Below are positions 38,153 to 46,404 of a stretch of 64,000 bases of DNA, piece after piece. Every line of letters begins with the position of its first letter. Positions within the stretch are counted from its first letter, which is position 1. Under the pieces are notes generated by a model. The model worked only from the letters and a program-made list of their open reading frames with translations, did no database searches and was not told the origin of the DNA. This stretch comes from JAAYBF01 sp963716445. Lineage in GTDB: Bacteria > Actinomycetota > Thermoleophilia > Solirubrobacterales > Thermoleophilaceae. The position numbers and the translations under genes were made by a program. The stretch lies in the NCBI GenBank assembly GCA_963716445.1, contig OY970313.1, positions 992,001-1,056,000 on the forward strand, written 5' to 3'.

Positions 38153-38920
38153 ATGGCCTACGTCGACGATGCCGAGGGCTGGCGGCGGCTGATCGCGAGC
38201 CTCGCGCAGTGGTCGCGGACGATCGACGGCGCGTCGGAGGGGATGCGCGCGATCGACCGCGAGGGAATGGTGCTGACCGTGACGCCGGCGGTCCCGCAGC
38301 GCTCGATCGTCAACGACGTCGTCTACTGGGACTCCGAGGCGCTCGCGGCGGCCTACGACGAGCTGCGGCGGACCTACGAGGACGCCGGCGTCGAGGCGTG
38401 GCTCGTCTGGGTGCCGGACGGCGACGCCGCGATCGCTCGCTTCCTCGCCGACCGCGGCCACGCACTCGACTCGGACCCCGAGGCGATGGTGCTCGACCTC
38501 GACGTCGTGGAGAGGCCCGCGGAGCCCGCCGGCTTCAGTCGCGAGATCGACCCCGGCGCGCTCGCGCGGCTCAACGACGAGGCCTACGGCATGCGAGACG
38601 CCTTCGCGCGCGCCCTCGAGCGGCTCGACGGCCGCGACAACCTCTACCTGTACGGCGTCGAGGAGGACGGCGAGCTGGCGTCCGGTCTCGTCACGTTCGA
38701 CCACGAGGACGACTGCAGCGTCTGGCTGGTGGCGACGCGCGAGTCGGCGCGGGGAAGGGGCCTGGCCGGCGCGCTGATGGCCCATGCGATGGTCGACGCG
38801 CACGAGCGCGGCCGCACCACCTCGACGCTCGAGGCAACCGACCTCGGCCGGCCCCTCTACGAGCGGCTCGGCTACCGCTCGCTCGGCGAGATCCAGATGT
38901 GGGAGAAGCGCCGGACCTAG
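38153..38920 (+). CDS. GNAT family N-acetyltransferase
   Basis: A 255-aa protein. Its C-terminal half carries an acetyl-CoA-binding GNAT motif A, VWLVATRESARGRGLAGALMAHAM, followed by TTSTLEATDLGRPLYERLGYRSLG, the usual end of the fold. The N-terminal 120 residues look like a degenerate first GNAT repeat (IARFLADRGHALDSD), so this may be a tandem-GNAT protein. Substrate unknown. It overlaps the convergent monooxygenase gene by 4 nt. Confidence 0.85.
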   Translation: MAYVDDAEGWRRLIASLAQWSRTIDGASEGMRAIDREGMVLTVTPAVPQRSIVNDVVYWDSEALAAAYDELRRTYEDAGVEAWLVWVPDGDAAIARFLADRGHALDSDPEAMVLDLDVVERPAEPAGFSREIDPGALARLNDEAYGMRDAFARALERLDGRDNLYLYGVEEDGELASGLVTFDHEDDCSVWLVATRESARGRGLAGALMAHAMVDAHERGRTTSTLEATDLGRPLYERLGYRSLGEIQMWEKRRT

Positions 38921-40461
38921 GCGGGAACTGCGTCGCGCGTCGAGCGCTTGGCGGTCAGGTCGTAGCTCGCGGCGTCGAAGCGCTGGTTCTCACGCCAGAA
39001 GCGCCATGTGAAGTCGGGCCAGACGGTGCTGTTGCGGCCGTTGGAGTCGATGTACCAGCTCGCGCAGCCGCCGGAGTTCCACACGGTTCGCGGCATTCGC
39101 GCCTGCAAGCGCGCGTTGTACGCGTCCTGGACCTCCTTGCGAACCTCCAGCCGCCCGGCGCCGCGCCCCTCCATCGTTCGCAGGGCGTCCATGACGTAGG
39201 CGAGCTGGGCCTCGATCATGAAGACGATCGAGTTGTGCCCGAGACCGGTGTTCGGGCCCATCAGCCAGAACATGTTCGGGAAGCCGGCCGCCGCGGTCCC
39301 GCGGTAGGCCTGCGGGCTGCCCTGCCAGACGTCGGAGAGGACGACGCCGTCGCGCCCGCGGATCAGCTGGGCGAGCGGCATGTCGGTCACGTGGAAGCCG
39401 GTCGCGAAGACGATCGTGTCGACCTCGAGCAGCTCGCCGTCGGGGGTGACGACGCCGTTCGGGCGGACCTCGCTCAGCCCGCCGAAGACGACGTCGACGT
39501 TCGGCTCGCCCAGCGCGGGGTACCAGTCGTTCGACGGCAGGATCCGCTTGCAGCCGATCGTGTAGCCGGGCGTCAGCTTGGCCCGCAGCTCGGGGTCGGG
39601 CACCTGCTGCGCCAGGTGACGACGGGCGATCCGCTCGGGCAGCCCGCGCATCAGCTGGGGGCGGTGGACGAGGCCGGGGACGATCAGCTCGCGACTCCAG
39701 TAGACGGCCGCGCGCACCGCCCGCTGCAGCGCCGGGAAGCGGCGGTAGAGCCTGCGCTCGAGACCGCTGATCGGCCGGTCGCGGTGCGGCAGGACCCAGG
39801 GCGGGGTGCGCTGGAAGACGGTCAGCCGCTCCACCTCTGGCTGGATCCTCGGCACCGCCTGGATCGCCGAGGCGCCCGTGCCGATCACGGCGACCCTGCG
39901 TCCCTTCAGGTCGTGGTCGTGGTTCCAGCGCGCCGTGTGGAAGACCTCGCCCTCGAAGCTGTCGAGCCCCGGCACGGCGGGGACCGAGGGCTCGGCCAGC
40001 GGTCCGGGCGCCGCGACGACGACGTCGGCAGTCAGCGGTCCGCGCGAGGTGTCGAGCCGCCACAGGCCCGCCTCGTCGTCCCAGTCGGCGCGGCGAACCT
40101 CGCAGCCGAGGCGGACGTGGCCCACGACCTCGAAGCGCTCGGCGACGTCGCGGATGTAGCGCTGGATCTCGGGCTGCGGCGCGTAGGTGCGGCTCCACTC
40201 CGGGTTCGGCGCGAACGAGTACGAGTAGAGGTGGGACGGGATGTCGCACTGGCAGCCGGGGTAGGTGTTCGCCCACCAGGTCCCGCCGATGTCGCTGTCG
40301 CGCTCGAGGACGGCGAAGTCGTCGATGCCGGCCTGCTTGAGCTTGATCGCCATGCCGAGGCCGCCGAAGCCGGCGCCGACGATCGCCACGCGGACGTGGG
40401 AGGGACCCGAGCCGTCGCGTTGCGCCGGAATGTCGAAGGCGGTCTCGGGCATCTCGGTCAT
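38917..40461 (-). CDS. Flavin-containing (Baeyer-Villiger-type) monooxygenase
   Basis: A 514-aa FAD/NADPH monooxygenase. FAD site VAIVGAGFGGLGMAIKL (residues about 25-40), GGTWWANTYPGCQCDIPSHLYSYSF, the Baeyer-Villiger fingerprint FEGEVFHTARWNHD and the NADPH site VAVIGTGASAIQ are all present. It likely inserts oxygen into a ketone; the substrate is unknown. The ATG at 40461 is preceded by AAGGA. It lies 29 nt after a large membrane protein gene on the same strand and may share its MerR-controlled promoter. Confidence 0.92.
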   Translation of the reverse strand: MTEMPETAFDIPAQRDGSGPSHVRVAIVGAGFGGLGMAIKLKQAGIDDFAVLERDSDIGGTWWANTYPGCQCDIPSHLYSYSFAPNPEWSRTYAPQPEIQRYIRDVAERFEVVGHVRLGCEVRRADWDDEAGLWRLDTSRGPLTADVVVAAPGPLAEPSVPAVPGLDSFEGEVFHTARWNHDHDLKGRRVAVIGTGASAIQAVPRIQPEVERLTVFQRTPPWVLPHRDRPISGLERRLYRRFPALQRAVRAAVYWSRELIVPGLVHRPQLMRGLPERIARRHLAQQVPDPELRAKLTPGYTIGCKRILPSNDWYPALGEPNVDVVFGGLSEVRPNGVVTPDGELLEVDTIVFATGFHVTDMPLAQLIRGRDGVVLSDVWQGSPQAYRGTAAAGFPNMFWLMGPNTGLGHNSIVFMIEAQLAYVMDALRTMEGRGAGRLEVRKEVQDAYNARLQARMPRTVWNSGGCASWYIDSNGRNSTVWPDFTWRFWRENQRFDAASYDLTAKRSTRDAVPA

Positions 40462-40490
40462 CGAAGTATTCCTTGCTCGAATCGTGGAGG

Positions 40491-42338
40491 TCAGCGGGTG
40501 GCGGCGGCGGCCCGTGCGACGGCGCTCGCGCGGCCGTCTTCGGGGCGCGAGCCGCGCGCTCCGGGCGCGGCGAGCGCGAGCCGGTGCAACCCCCAGGCGA
40601 GCAGTCCGAGCAACGCCAGCGCGACGGCCGCGACGACGGAGTACGCGATCGCCGTCAGGGCTCCGCCGACGTCCGACTTCTGCTCGCGCTGCAGCACCTC
40701 GCTGTCGGGGATCAGCTCGCGCGTGAAGCGGGCCGACGCCGGCACCTCGGGCGCCGGGATCGCGGCGTCCTCCGGCATGTAGATCGGGGCGGCGTCGAGC
40801 GCGTTGCCGCGCTGCAGGCGGATCATCGACTTCCAGTTGCCGTGCACCGGGATCGGCTCGGTCGTCCGGTAGACGCCCCGCCCGACGCGCTCCAGGCGGT
40901 CGACGAGGAGTCCGTCGCCCTGCCAGGCCGTCGCGGTCAGCCACTCCGCGCCGTCGGCGGCGTCGGGCGGATCGAAGCGGACGGTCGCCGCCACCGTGCG
41001 CTCGGCGCCGCCGTCGACGTCGCGCGTGGCGATGGTCGCCGTCGTCGGCGGCCCGGGCGGGGTGTAGAGGGCGAACAGCGTCATCGCGCCGATCCCAGCC
41101 GCGGCGACGGCTCCGGCGGTGCGCAGCGAGGCGGTCCGCGGAATCGTGTCCGAGGCGAGGTGGGCGCCGACCCAGGCGCCGATCAGCGAAGCGCAGACAG
41201 CGGCGGCGAAGCCGAGCAGCGCCCCCTCCGGCCACAGCGCCGACGTCCACGGCAGCGGCATCCAGAGCTGCGAGAAGCCCCACTCGGCGGCGAGCCCGAC
41301 GGTGCCGATCAGCACGCCGCAGCAGACGCCGAAGGCGAGCGACCGCCGCGGCGGGAGCACGAGCGCGGCCAACTCGACGACCGCGGCAGCGGCGAGGTAC
41401 AGCGGGAAGTGGGGCATAGTCTCGCCGAGGATCGGCCCGACGAGCAGCGCTAGCAGGCCACGGATCAGCAGGAAGAACAGAACCGCGCCGATCGCCGCTC
41501 CGCGCCCGAGCCAGATCCGCGCGGCGACCAGCACCAGGCCAGCGGCCAGCATGATCAGCATCGGCTGGAAGACCAGCCGGAACTGCCCGACGCCGAAGTC
41601 GAACTCCGCCTGGAAGGTCGACATGCCGAGCAGCAGGCCGCCGGTCAGCGCGACCAGGCGCAGCTTGCGCATCCAGGCGGCCTCGTCCGCGTCGTCTCCG
41701 GCGGCCGCCTGCGCGCGCGTCGACTCGGTCTGCAGCACGGCGATCCCGACGAGGGTCATCGAGGCGCCGCCGATCAGCATCAGGTGCGTGGGGCCCCAGA
41801 GCGTGACGTCCTGGCCGAAGATCCGGTGCCAGAAGTCATCGAGCGGGAAGCCGAGCAGCGCGAAGGCGCCGCAGGCGCAGATCAGCACGCCGCCGAGCGG
41901 CGCGTGCCAGTCGTGGCCGATCTTGACCGCGCTCGCGCTCGGTTTGCCCTTCGGCAGCACCATCGCGATGAAGCCGGCGCTGAAGATGCCGTAGAGGCCG
42001 GCGAGGATGAAGTAGTGCGCGGGGTTGGCGAGCGGTCCCTCGTCGCGTCCGACGTCGATGTGCAGCGCGATGTCCCAGTACATGCCGATCACGGCAAGAA
42101 TCAGCGAGATGCCGGCCATCGCAGCGGGGAAGGCGGCCCAGCCCGGTTGTCCCGAGACACGGGTGGCGAAGGCGGCGATGCCGCCGAGGATCGGAACCGT
42201 GCCCCTGCGGTGCCCATTGCCGAGCCAGATCAGGCCGGCGGTCAGCACGGTCGCGCTGACTGTCGCGAGGGCGATCTCGCCAGTGGCGGCGCCTCCGGCT
42301 GGGGGAGCGGCGGCGGCGAGCAGCAGATCTCCGATCAT
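40491..42338 (-). CDS. Large multi-pass membrane protein with C-terminal extracellular domain
   Basis: A 615-aa protein with about a dozen transmembrane segments. Several contain histidines: MYWDIALHIDVGRDEGPLAN then HYFILAGLYG, then GHDWHAPLGG, DDFWHRIFGQD and PTHLMLIGGA. About 130 soluble residues (VRFDPPDAADGAEWLTATAW onward) and one final helix follow. The repeated membrane histidines suggest metal or heme binding, but I recognise no family. The ATG at 42338 sits 6 nt after TACGGT on this strand, in the operator region shared with the MerR gene. Confidence 0.75.
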   Translation of the reverse strand: MIGDLLLAAAAPPAGGAATGEIALATVSATVLTAGLIWLGNGHRRGTVPILGGIAAFATRVSGQPGWAAFPAAMAGISLILAVIGMYWDIALHIDVGRDEGPLANPAHYFILAGLYGIFSAGFIAMVLPKGKPSASAVKIGHDWHAPLGGVLICACGAFALLGFPLDDFWHRIFGQDVTLWGPTHLMLIGGASMTLVGIAVLQTESTRAQAAAGDDADEAAWMRKLRLVALTGGLLLGMSTFQAEFDFGVGQFRLVFQPMLIMLAAGLVLVAARIWLGRGAAIGAVLFFLLIRGLLALLVGPILGETMPHFPLYLAAAAVVELAALVLPPRRSLAFGVCCGVLIGTVGLAAEWGFSQLWMPLPWTSALWPEGALLGFAAAVCASLIGAWVGAHLASDTIPRTASLRTAGAVAAAGIGAMTLFALYTPPGPPTTATIATRDVDGGAERTVAATVRFDPPDAADGAEWLTATAWQGDGLLVDRLERVGRGVYRTTEPIPVHGNWKSMIRLQRGNALDAAPIYMPEDAAIPAPEVPASARFTRELIPDSEVLQREQKSDVGGALTAIAYSVVAAVALALLGLLAWGLHRLALAAPGARGSRPEDGRASAVARAAAATR

Positions 42339-42344
42339 CGTCTC

Positions 42345-42391
42345 ACCGTACCACGTGACACCATTCGATGTCACATTGATCGTGGTACCAT
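42345..42391. promoter_or_regulatory. Divergent MerR promoter/operator region with nested inverted repeats
   Basis: GTACCACG (42348-42355) pairs with CGTGGTAC (42381-42388). Inside, TGACA (42356-42360) pairs with TGTCA (42369-42373). The outer arms contain the -10-like hexamers: TACGGT on the minus strand (42350-42345), 6 nt before the membrane protein ATG, and TACCAT on the plus strand (42386-42391), 6 nt before the MerR ATG. A regulator bound here would control both directions. Confidence 0.55.
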
Positions 42392-42397
42392 CGATTC

Positions 42398-43201
42398 ATG
42401 GCTCAGGACTCGCCCAAATTAAGGGTCGTCGACGAGGACGGTGCCTCCGACGCCCCCGAGGAGGAGTGGTTCACGATCGACGAGCTCGGGCGCGAGACCG
42501 GGATGACCGTCCGCACGATCCGCTCGCACCAGGCGCGCGAGCTGCTGCCCCCGCCGGACGTCCGCGAGCGTGTCGGGTACTACGGCCCCGAGCACGTCGC
42601 CCGGCTCAAGCTGATCCAGGAGCTGCAGGGCGAGGGGTTCAACCTGCGCGGCATCAAGCGCCTGCTCGAGACGACGGGCAGTCCCGCCCAGCGGCTGATC
42701 GGCTTCGGCGAGGCCGTGCGTGCCCCGTTCCAGGGCGAGGAGCCGCAGGTGTTCACCCTCGAGGAGCTGCTCGAGCGCTTCGGCGACGAGGCGGGCAGCG
42801 AGATGCTCGCCCGCGCCGAGCGGGTCGGGACGCTGGTGCCGCTCGGCGGCGACCGCTACGAGGCGCCGGTCCCGTCGTTGCTCGACGTCGCCGAGGAGGT
42901 CGTCTCCAACGGCGTCTCGCTCGAGGCGGCGCTGGCCGTGATGGGCAAGGCCCACGAGCACACCGAGTCGGTCGCCCGCGGGTTCGTCCGGCTCTACCTC
43001 GACGAGGTGTGGAAGCCGTTCGTCGCCGCCGGCTACCCGGAGGAGCGCTGGCCCGAGGTGATGCAGTCGATCGAGAACCTGCGCCCGCTCGCCGCGAAGG
43101 CGATGCTCGCGATGTTCGAGCTGACGATGACGCGCGAGGTCGATTCGGCGTTCGGCAAGGAGCTCGGACGCCTCACCAAGGCCAAGAGCGGCCGCTCCTA
43201 G
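42398..43201 (+). CDS. MerR family transcriptional regulator
   Basis: A 267-aa regulator. The winged-HTH is FTIDELGRETGMTVRTIRSHQARELLPPPDVRERVGYYG, then HVARLKLIQELQGEGFNLRGIKRLL (residues about 25-90). The C-terminal domain is helical, of unknown ligand, and longer than in metal-sensing MerR proteins; no cysteine metal site is visible. It is divergent from the multi-pass membrane protein across a 59-bp gap rich in inverted repeats. Its TAG shares bases with the convergent osmC stop. Confidence 0.88.
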   Translation: MAQDSPKLRVVDEDGASDAPEEEWFTIDELGRETGMTVRTIRSHQARELLPPPDVRERVGYYGPEHVARLKLIQELQGEGFNLRGIKRLLETTGSPAQRLIGFGEAVRAPFQGEEPQVFTLEELLERFGDEAGSEMLARAERVGTLVPLGGDRYEAPVPSLLDVAEEVVSNGVSLEAALAVMGKAHEHTESVARGFVRLYLDEVWKPFVAAGYPEERWPEVMQSIENLRPLAAKAMLAMFELTMTREVDSAFGKELGRLTKAKSGRS

Positions 43202-43593
43202 ACGAGCTCGAGCCGCTCGTCGAACATGACCTCGCCCTCGAGCGTGCGGTGCACGGGGCACTTGGCGACGATCTGCATCAGCTTCTCGCGCTGGTCCTCG
43301 GGCAGCTCCTTGGGCAGCTGCACCGACATCTGGAAGCGGGTCGGCGACCCGCGCTGGGCGGGCTCGTAGTCGACGTCGACGACGACCTCGCCGATGTCCC
43401 AGCCCTTGCGCTTCGCGTACATCTCCATCGTGATCGCGCTGCACGAGGCGAGGCTGGCCGCCAGCAGCTCCTGGGGGTTCGGGCCGGCGTCGTTGCCGCC
43501 GTCGGCCGCCGGCTCGTCGGACGTCACGTTGTGAGCGCCGATCTCGATGCGGTGCTCGAGGCCGTCGCCGACCCGGCGCGCGGTCGCCCTCAT
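43198..43593 (-). CDS. OsmC family peroxiredoxin-like protein
   Basis: A 131-aa OsmC/Ohr-type protein that reduces organic or lipid hydroperoxides with a cysteine pair. The two catalytic cysteines are in AASLASCSAITMEMYAKRKG (near residue 51) and IVAKCPVHRTLEG (near residue 112). GPNPQELLAASLASC is the family signature. It overlaps the adenosyltransferase gene by 4 nt and may be co-translated with it. Confidence 0.92.
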   Translation of the reverse strand: MRATARRVGDGLEHRIEIGAHNVTSDEPAADGGNDAGPNPQELLAASLASCSAITMEMYAKRKGWDIGEVVVDVDYEPAQRGSPTRFQMSVQLPKELPEDQREKLMQIVAKCPVHRTLEGEVMFDERLELV

Positions 43594-44150
43594 CCGGCGT
43601 CCCTGCCCTGGAACAGCTCGGGGTCGGGCCGGTCGGCGAAGCGGGCGAGCGCGAAGACGGCGTCGGCGAGGCGGTTGAGGTAGCGCAGGACGGTCTCGTC
43701 GGCGAGCTCGCCGGCGGCGCGCAGCTCGCTGACGCGCCGCTCGGCGCGGCGCACGTCGGCGCGCGCGACGTCGAGCCGCGCCGACAGCTCGCTGCCGCCG
43801 GGGATCACGAACTTCGGCGGTAGGTCGACGCGCTCCATGTAGCGGTCGATGTCGCGCTCGAGCCGCTCGACCATCGGCTCGTCGACCTTCGAGACGCCGG
43901 CCTGCAGCCTGTCGGCGGCGCTCGGCGCGGTCGCCAGCTCGGCGCCGGCGACGAACAGCTCGTTCTGCATCCGCAGGATGTCGTCGTGGATCTCGGAGCC
44001 CGGCTCGGCGGCGGCGCGGGCGAGCCCGAGCGCGGACGCCGCCTCGTCGATCGAGCCGTACGCCTCCGGGCGCGGCGAGGACTTCTCGACCCGGCCTCCG
44101 TACCAGAGCCCGGTCGTGCCGTCGTCGCCCTTGCGCGTGTAGATCTTCAC
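43590..44150 (-). CDS. Cob(I)yrinic acid a,c-diamide adenosyltransferase, PduO type
   Basis: A 186-aa ATP:cob(I)alamin adenosyltransferase. The ATP-binding N-terminus KIYTRKGDDGTTGLWYGGRV is classic PduO. SIDEAASALGLARA and the helix VIPGGSELSARLDVARADVRRAERRV, with the conserved Arg motif, complete the site. It makes adenosylcobalamin for B12-dependent enzymes. No cobalamin riboswitch was seen upstream; the gene follows the DUF1015 gene by 5 nt. Confidence 0.93.
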   Translation of the reverse strand: MKIYTRKGDDGTTGLWYGGRVEKSSPRPEAYGSIDEAASALGLARAAAEPGSEIHDDILRMQNELFVAGAELATAPSAADRLQAGVSKVDEPMVERLERDIDRYMERVDLPPKFVIPGGSELSARLDVARADVRRAERRVSELRAAGELADETVLRYLNRLADAVFALARFADRPDPELFQGRDAG

Positions 44151-44155
44151 GCTGC

Positions 44156-45427
44156 CTATTGGAGCAGGTTGAAGATCAGGCCCGTGGGGATCTTCGGGTA
44201 GAAGTAGGTCGACTTCGGCGGCATCGACTCGCCGGCCTCGGCCACCTCGCGCACCTGCTCGACCGGCGTGGCGCGCATGAAGAAGCCGGCGTCGTAGCGG
44301 CCCGTCTCGACCGCGTCGAGAGCGTCCTCGAAGCTCTTCGAGTAGCCGAGGCCGTTGAGGTGCGAGATGTCGTGCTCGCTCATCCCGAGCGCGCCCTTGA
44401 GTACGATCGCCTCGAGCACGGCGGTGTCGAGGCGGCGGTACGGCTCGGGCATCCCCTCGAGCGCGGCGTCGGCGATCGACTGGTCCTTGAGCGTCAGCAG
44501 GTAGGGCTGGCGATGGAAGGAGTCCATGTAGCCGAGCTGGACGCGACCGCGCTCGTCGCCGCTCGGCTCGAGCCGCTCGCGCGACACCTCCTCGACCTCG
44601 AAGTCGCGCTTGAGCGTGTCGCGGATCGCCTCCTGCTTCGTCCGGTCGTTTTTGAGACCGGTGAGCAGGCGATGGGTGGGGAAGACGAGCAGGCCGGGGT
44701 CGGAGAGCGAGCAGAGGAACATCAGCACGTAGCGGTGCGCGCCCTCGCCGCCGACCTCCTCGGCGTAGACGCGGGCCGTCTCGTAACGGTGGTGGCCGTC
44801 GGCGATCAGCAGCTCGGCGTCCGCGAGTGCGGCCTGGAGTCCAGCGACCTGATCGGGCTCGGACGCTCGCCAGAGCTTGTTGTGCGTCCCCTCATGATCG
44901 GTCGCCGTGGCGAACGGCTCGCCCTCGGCGACCTCGGCGAGCACCTGCTCGGCGCCGCCGCCGGCGTCGGGGAAGAGGCTGAAGATCGGGGAGAGGTTCG
45001 CCCGCGTCGCGTGCGTAAGGGCCAGCCGGTCCGCCTTCGGGCCGGGATGCGTCCGCTCGTGGGGACGAATCCGTCCAGGCCCGTAGTCCTCGACGCGCAC
45101 ACGCGCGAAGAAGCCCCGCCGGCGCTGCTGCGAACCATCGGGCGCCGTGTACTCCTGGTCGAGCGTCCAGAACGCCGGCTCGTCCTCCTGGACGATCGCG
45201 CCCTCCTCGCGCCAACGCCCGAGCATCGCCGCCGCGTGCGCATAGCGGTCCCGACCGTCCGGGTCGACCGGCAGGTCGATCTCGACGACGTTGTGTGGCG
45301 AGCGTGCCACCAGCTCGGACCGCAGCTCGTCGTCGATCACGTCGTAGGGCGGCGCGATCACATCGTCGAGCGGCCCGACGACCGATTGCTCGTAACGAAG
45401 GGTTTGAAGCGGCTGTATCTCGGCCAT
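44156..45427 (-). CDS. DUF1015 family protein
   Basis: A 423-aa protein of the widespread DUF1015 family. It opens with the family signature DDVIAPPYDVIDDELR, and contains LIADGHHRYETARVYAEE and FLCSLSDPGLLVFPTHRLL. Function unknown. I start at the ATG at 45427, which gives the usual N-terminus (MAEIQPLQTLRYEQ); the upstream ATG would add an unconserved peptide. A TAGGGT hexamer 10 nt upstream could be its -10. Confidence 0.88.
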   Translation of the reverse strand: MAEIQPLQTLRYEQSVVGPLDDVIAPPYDVIDDELRSELVARSPHNVVEIDLPVDPDGRDRYAHAAAMLGRWREEGAIVQEDEPAFWTLDQEYTAPDGSQQRRRGFFARVRVEDYGPGRIRPHERTHPGPKADRLALTHATRANLSPIFSLFPDAGGGAEQVLAEVAEGEPFATATDHEGTHNKLWRASEPDQVAGLQAALADAELLIADGHHRYETARVYAEEVGGEGAHRYVLMFLCSLSDPGLLVFPTHRLLTGLKNDRTKQEAIRDTLKRDFEVEEVSRERLEPSGDERGRVQLGYMDSFHRQPYLLTLKDQSIADAALEGMPEPYRRLDTAVLEAIVLKGALGMSEHDISHLNGLGYSKSFEDALDAVETGRYDAGFFMRATPVEQVREVAEAGESMPPKSTYFYPKIPTGLIFNLLQ

Positions 45428-45536
45428 AGCGCGCGGCACCCTATCGGCCAGCCCACCCCAACCCATCTCCGCGCATGTTCTGTCCTGCTGGATGGACAGC
45501 CGCGCTCGACTTGGACCACCGTAGAATCGACTCCTA

Positions 45537-45610
45537 CGGGACGTAGCTCAGCCTGGCAGAGCATCCGCCCTGGGAGCGGAAGGCCGTCGGTTCGAATCCG
45601 ACCGTCCCGA
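45537..45610 (+). tRNA. tRNA-Pro (TGG by loop alignment)
   Basis: A 74-nt cloverleaf. The acceptor stem CGGGACG/CGTCCCG pairs perfectly, discriminator A; D arm GCTC/GAGC; anticodon stem TCCGC/GCGGA around loop CCTGGGA; T arm GTCGG-TTCGAAT-CCGAC. C1-G72, A73 and the GG of the anticodon are proline identity elements. With a 7-nt loop the anticodon reads TGG and position 33 is C rather than the near-universal T. CCA is not encoded. TAGAAT at 45522-45527 is a likely -10. Confidence 0.85.
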
Positions 45611-45684
45611 TTCCCGTAGCTCCCTTGCTTTTTGTCCGCCGTCGGCGGATGCTGGCCTTTCGGCCCAGAGGCAAAGGAGAGAAC

Positions 45685-46080
45685 ATGGACGAGACGCGTT
45701 CCGGCTGGGTGACCTTCGCAGGCGTCATGCTGCTGATCCTCGGTGTGCTGAACGTCATCTACGGCATCGCCGCCATAGACGACGCGTCGTTCTTCGTAGA
45801 CGACACCAAGTTCATCTTCAGCGACCTCCAGACGTGGGGCTGGGTGGCCCTGATCGTGGGGGTGCTGCAGGTCGTCGCGGCGTTCTCGCTGTGGGCGGGG
45901 AACGTCTTCGGGCGGTTGATCGGAATCACCGTCGCGGGGCTCAGCGCGATCGCCGCGCTGCTCTCGATCCCGGCCTACCCCTTCTGGTCGCTGGCGATCT
46001 TCGCGATCGACGTCGTGATCATCCACCAGATCGCGGTCAACGGCTCGAGAGGGCGCCCGGCGGCGCGCGCCGACGTCTAA
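45685..46080 (+). CDS. Four-helix membrane protein of the DUF7144 type
   Basis: A 131-aa integral membrane protein. Four transmembrane segments are visible at about residues 9-28, 50-70, 77-95 and 100-118; the WVTFAGVMLLILGVLNVIYG opening and FGRLIGITVAGLSAIAALL are typical of this actinobacterial family. The ATG at 45685 follows AAAGGAGA, deciding the start over upstream in-frame codons. Function unknown. It lies between the two tRNA genes. Confidence 0.82.
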   Translation: MDETRSGWVTFAGVMLLILGVLNVIYGIAAIDDASFFVDDTKFIFSDLQTWGWVALIVGVLQVVAAFSLWAGNVFGRLIGITVAGLSAIAALLSIPAYPFWSLAIFAIDVVIIHQIAVNGSRGRPAARADV

Positions 46081-46230
46081 GACGGCTGGGCTGGTCTCGG
46101 CGCGGGGTCGGGACCGGCCGTCGCCGTCAGGCGAGGATCGGGAGGATGGAAGCGGTTCATGGCGCGACTACCTTCTCATCTGCGGACGCGACTCGACAAG
46201 CACCGGTCCGAGCGACGATCATCTCCCCAG

Positions 46231-46304
46231 GCCCCCGTAGCTCAGCTGGATAGAGCGACGGACTTCTAATCCGTAGGTCCCTGGTTCGAATCCAGGCGGG
46301 GGCG
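46231..46304 (+). tRNA. tRNA-Arg (TCT), integration target
   Basis: A complete 74-nt cloverleaf: acceptor GCCCCCG/CGGGGGC, discriminator G, D arm GCTC/GAGC, anticodon stem ACGGA/TCCGT with loop CTTCTAA (anticodon TCT), T arm CCTGG-TTCGAAT-CCAGG. CCA is not encoded. Everything from the anticodon loop to beyond the 3' end is duplicated at 50853-50899, marking it as the attachment site of the element that follows. The gene is still intact. Confidence 0.95.
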
Positions 46305-46308
46305 CTGC
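46262..46308 (+). repeat. attL: 47-bp direct repeat inside tRNA-Arg
   Basis: Identical over 47 bp to 50853-50899, from the anticodon loop (ACTTCTAATC) through the T arm and acceptor stem to GGGGGCGCTGC, four bases past the discriminator. The flanking bases differ (G versus A on the left, G versus A on the right), so the repeat limits are exact. Confidence 0.95.
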
Positions 46309-46364
46309 GTTTGTCCTGCTAGAGAGCGTTTTGTGCCTCTTCCGTAGCGGGGCTGTTGCGGAGC

Positions 46365-46384
46365 GTGTCCCGAATATGTCCCGA
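46365..46384 (+). repeat. Left arm-type integrase-binding repeats
   Basis: Two copies of TGTCCCGA at 46366-46373 and 46377-46384, spaced 11 bp start to start, between attL and the integrase gene. The same octamer with the same 11-bp spacing occurs near attR, so they are likely arm sites for the integrase N-terminal domain. Confidence 0.6.
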
Positions 46385-46404
46385 GATCCCCGAGGGTTGG
46401 GGAG

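Noticed and set aside
43205..44120. Plus-strand open frames within the osmC / adenosyltransferase region
   Set aside because: They are antisense shadows of two well-supported genes and show no conserved motif.
44151..44155. Cobalamin riboswitch upstream of the adenosyltransferase gene
   Set aside because: Only 5 nt separate it from the DUF1015 gene, and nothing resembling a B12 box was seen upstream of that gene either.
46081..46230. Possible gene between the DUF7144-type gene and tRNA-Arg
   Set aside because: The 150-bp stretch has no start with ribosome binding site and no coding bias; only the tRNA promoter is expected there.
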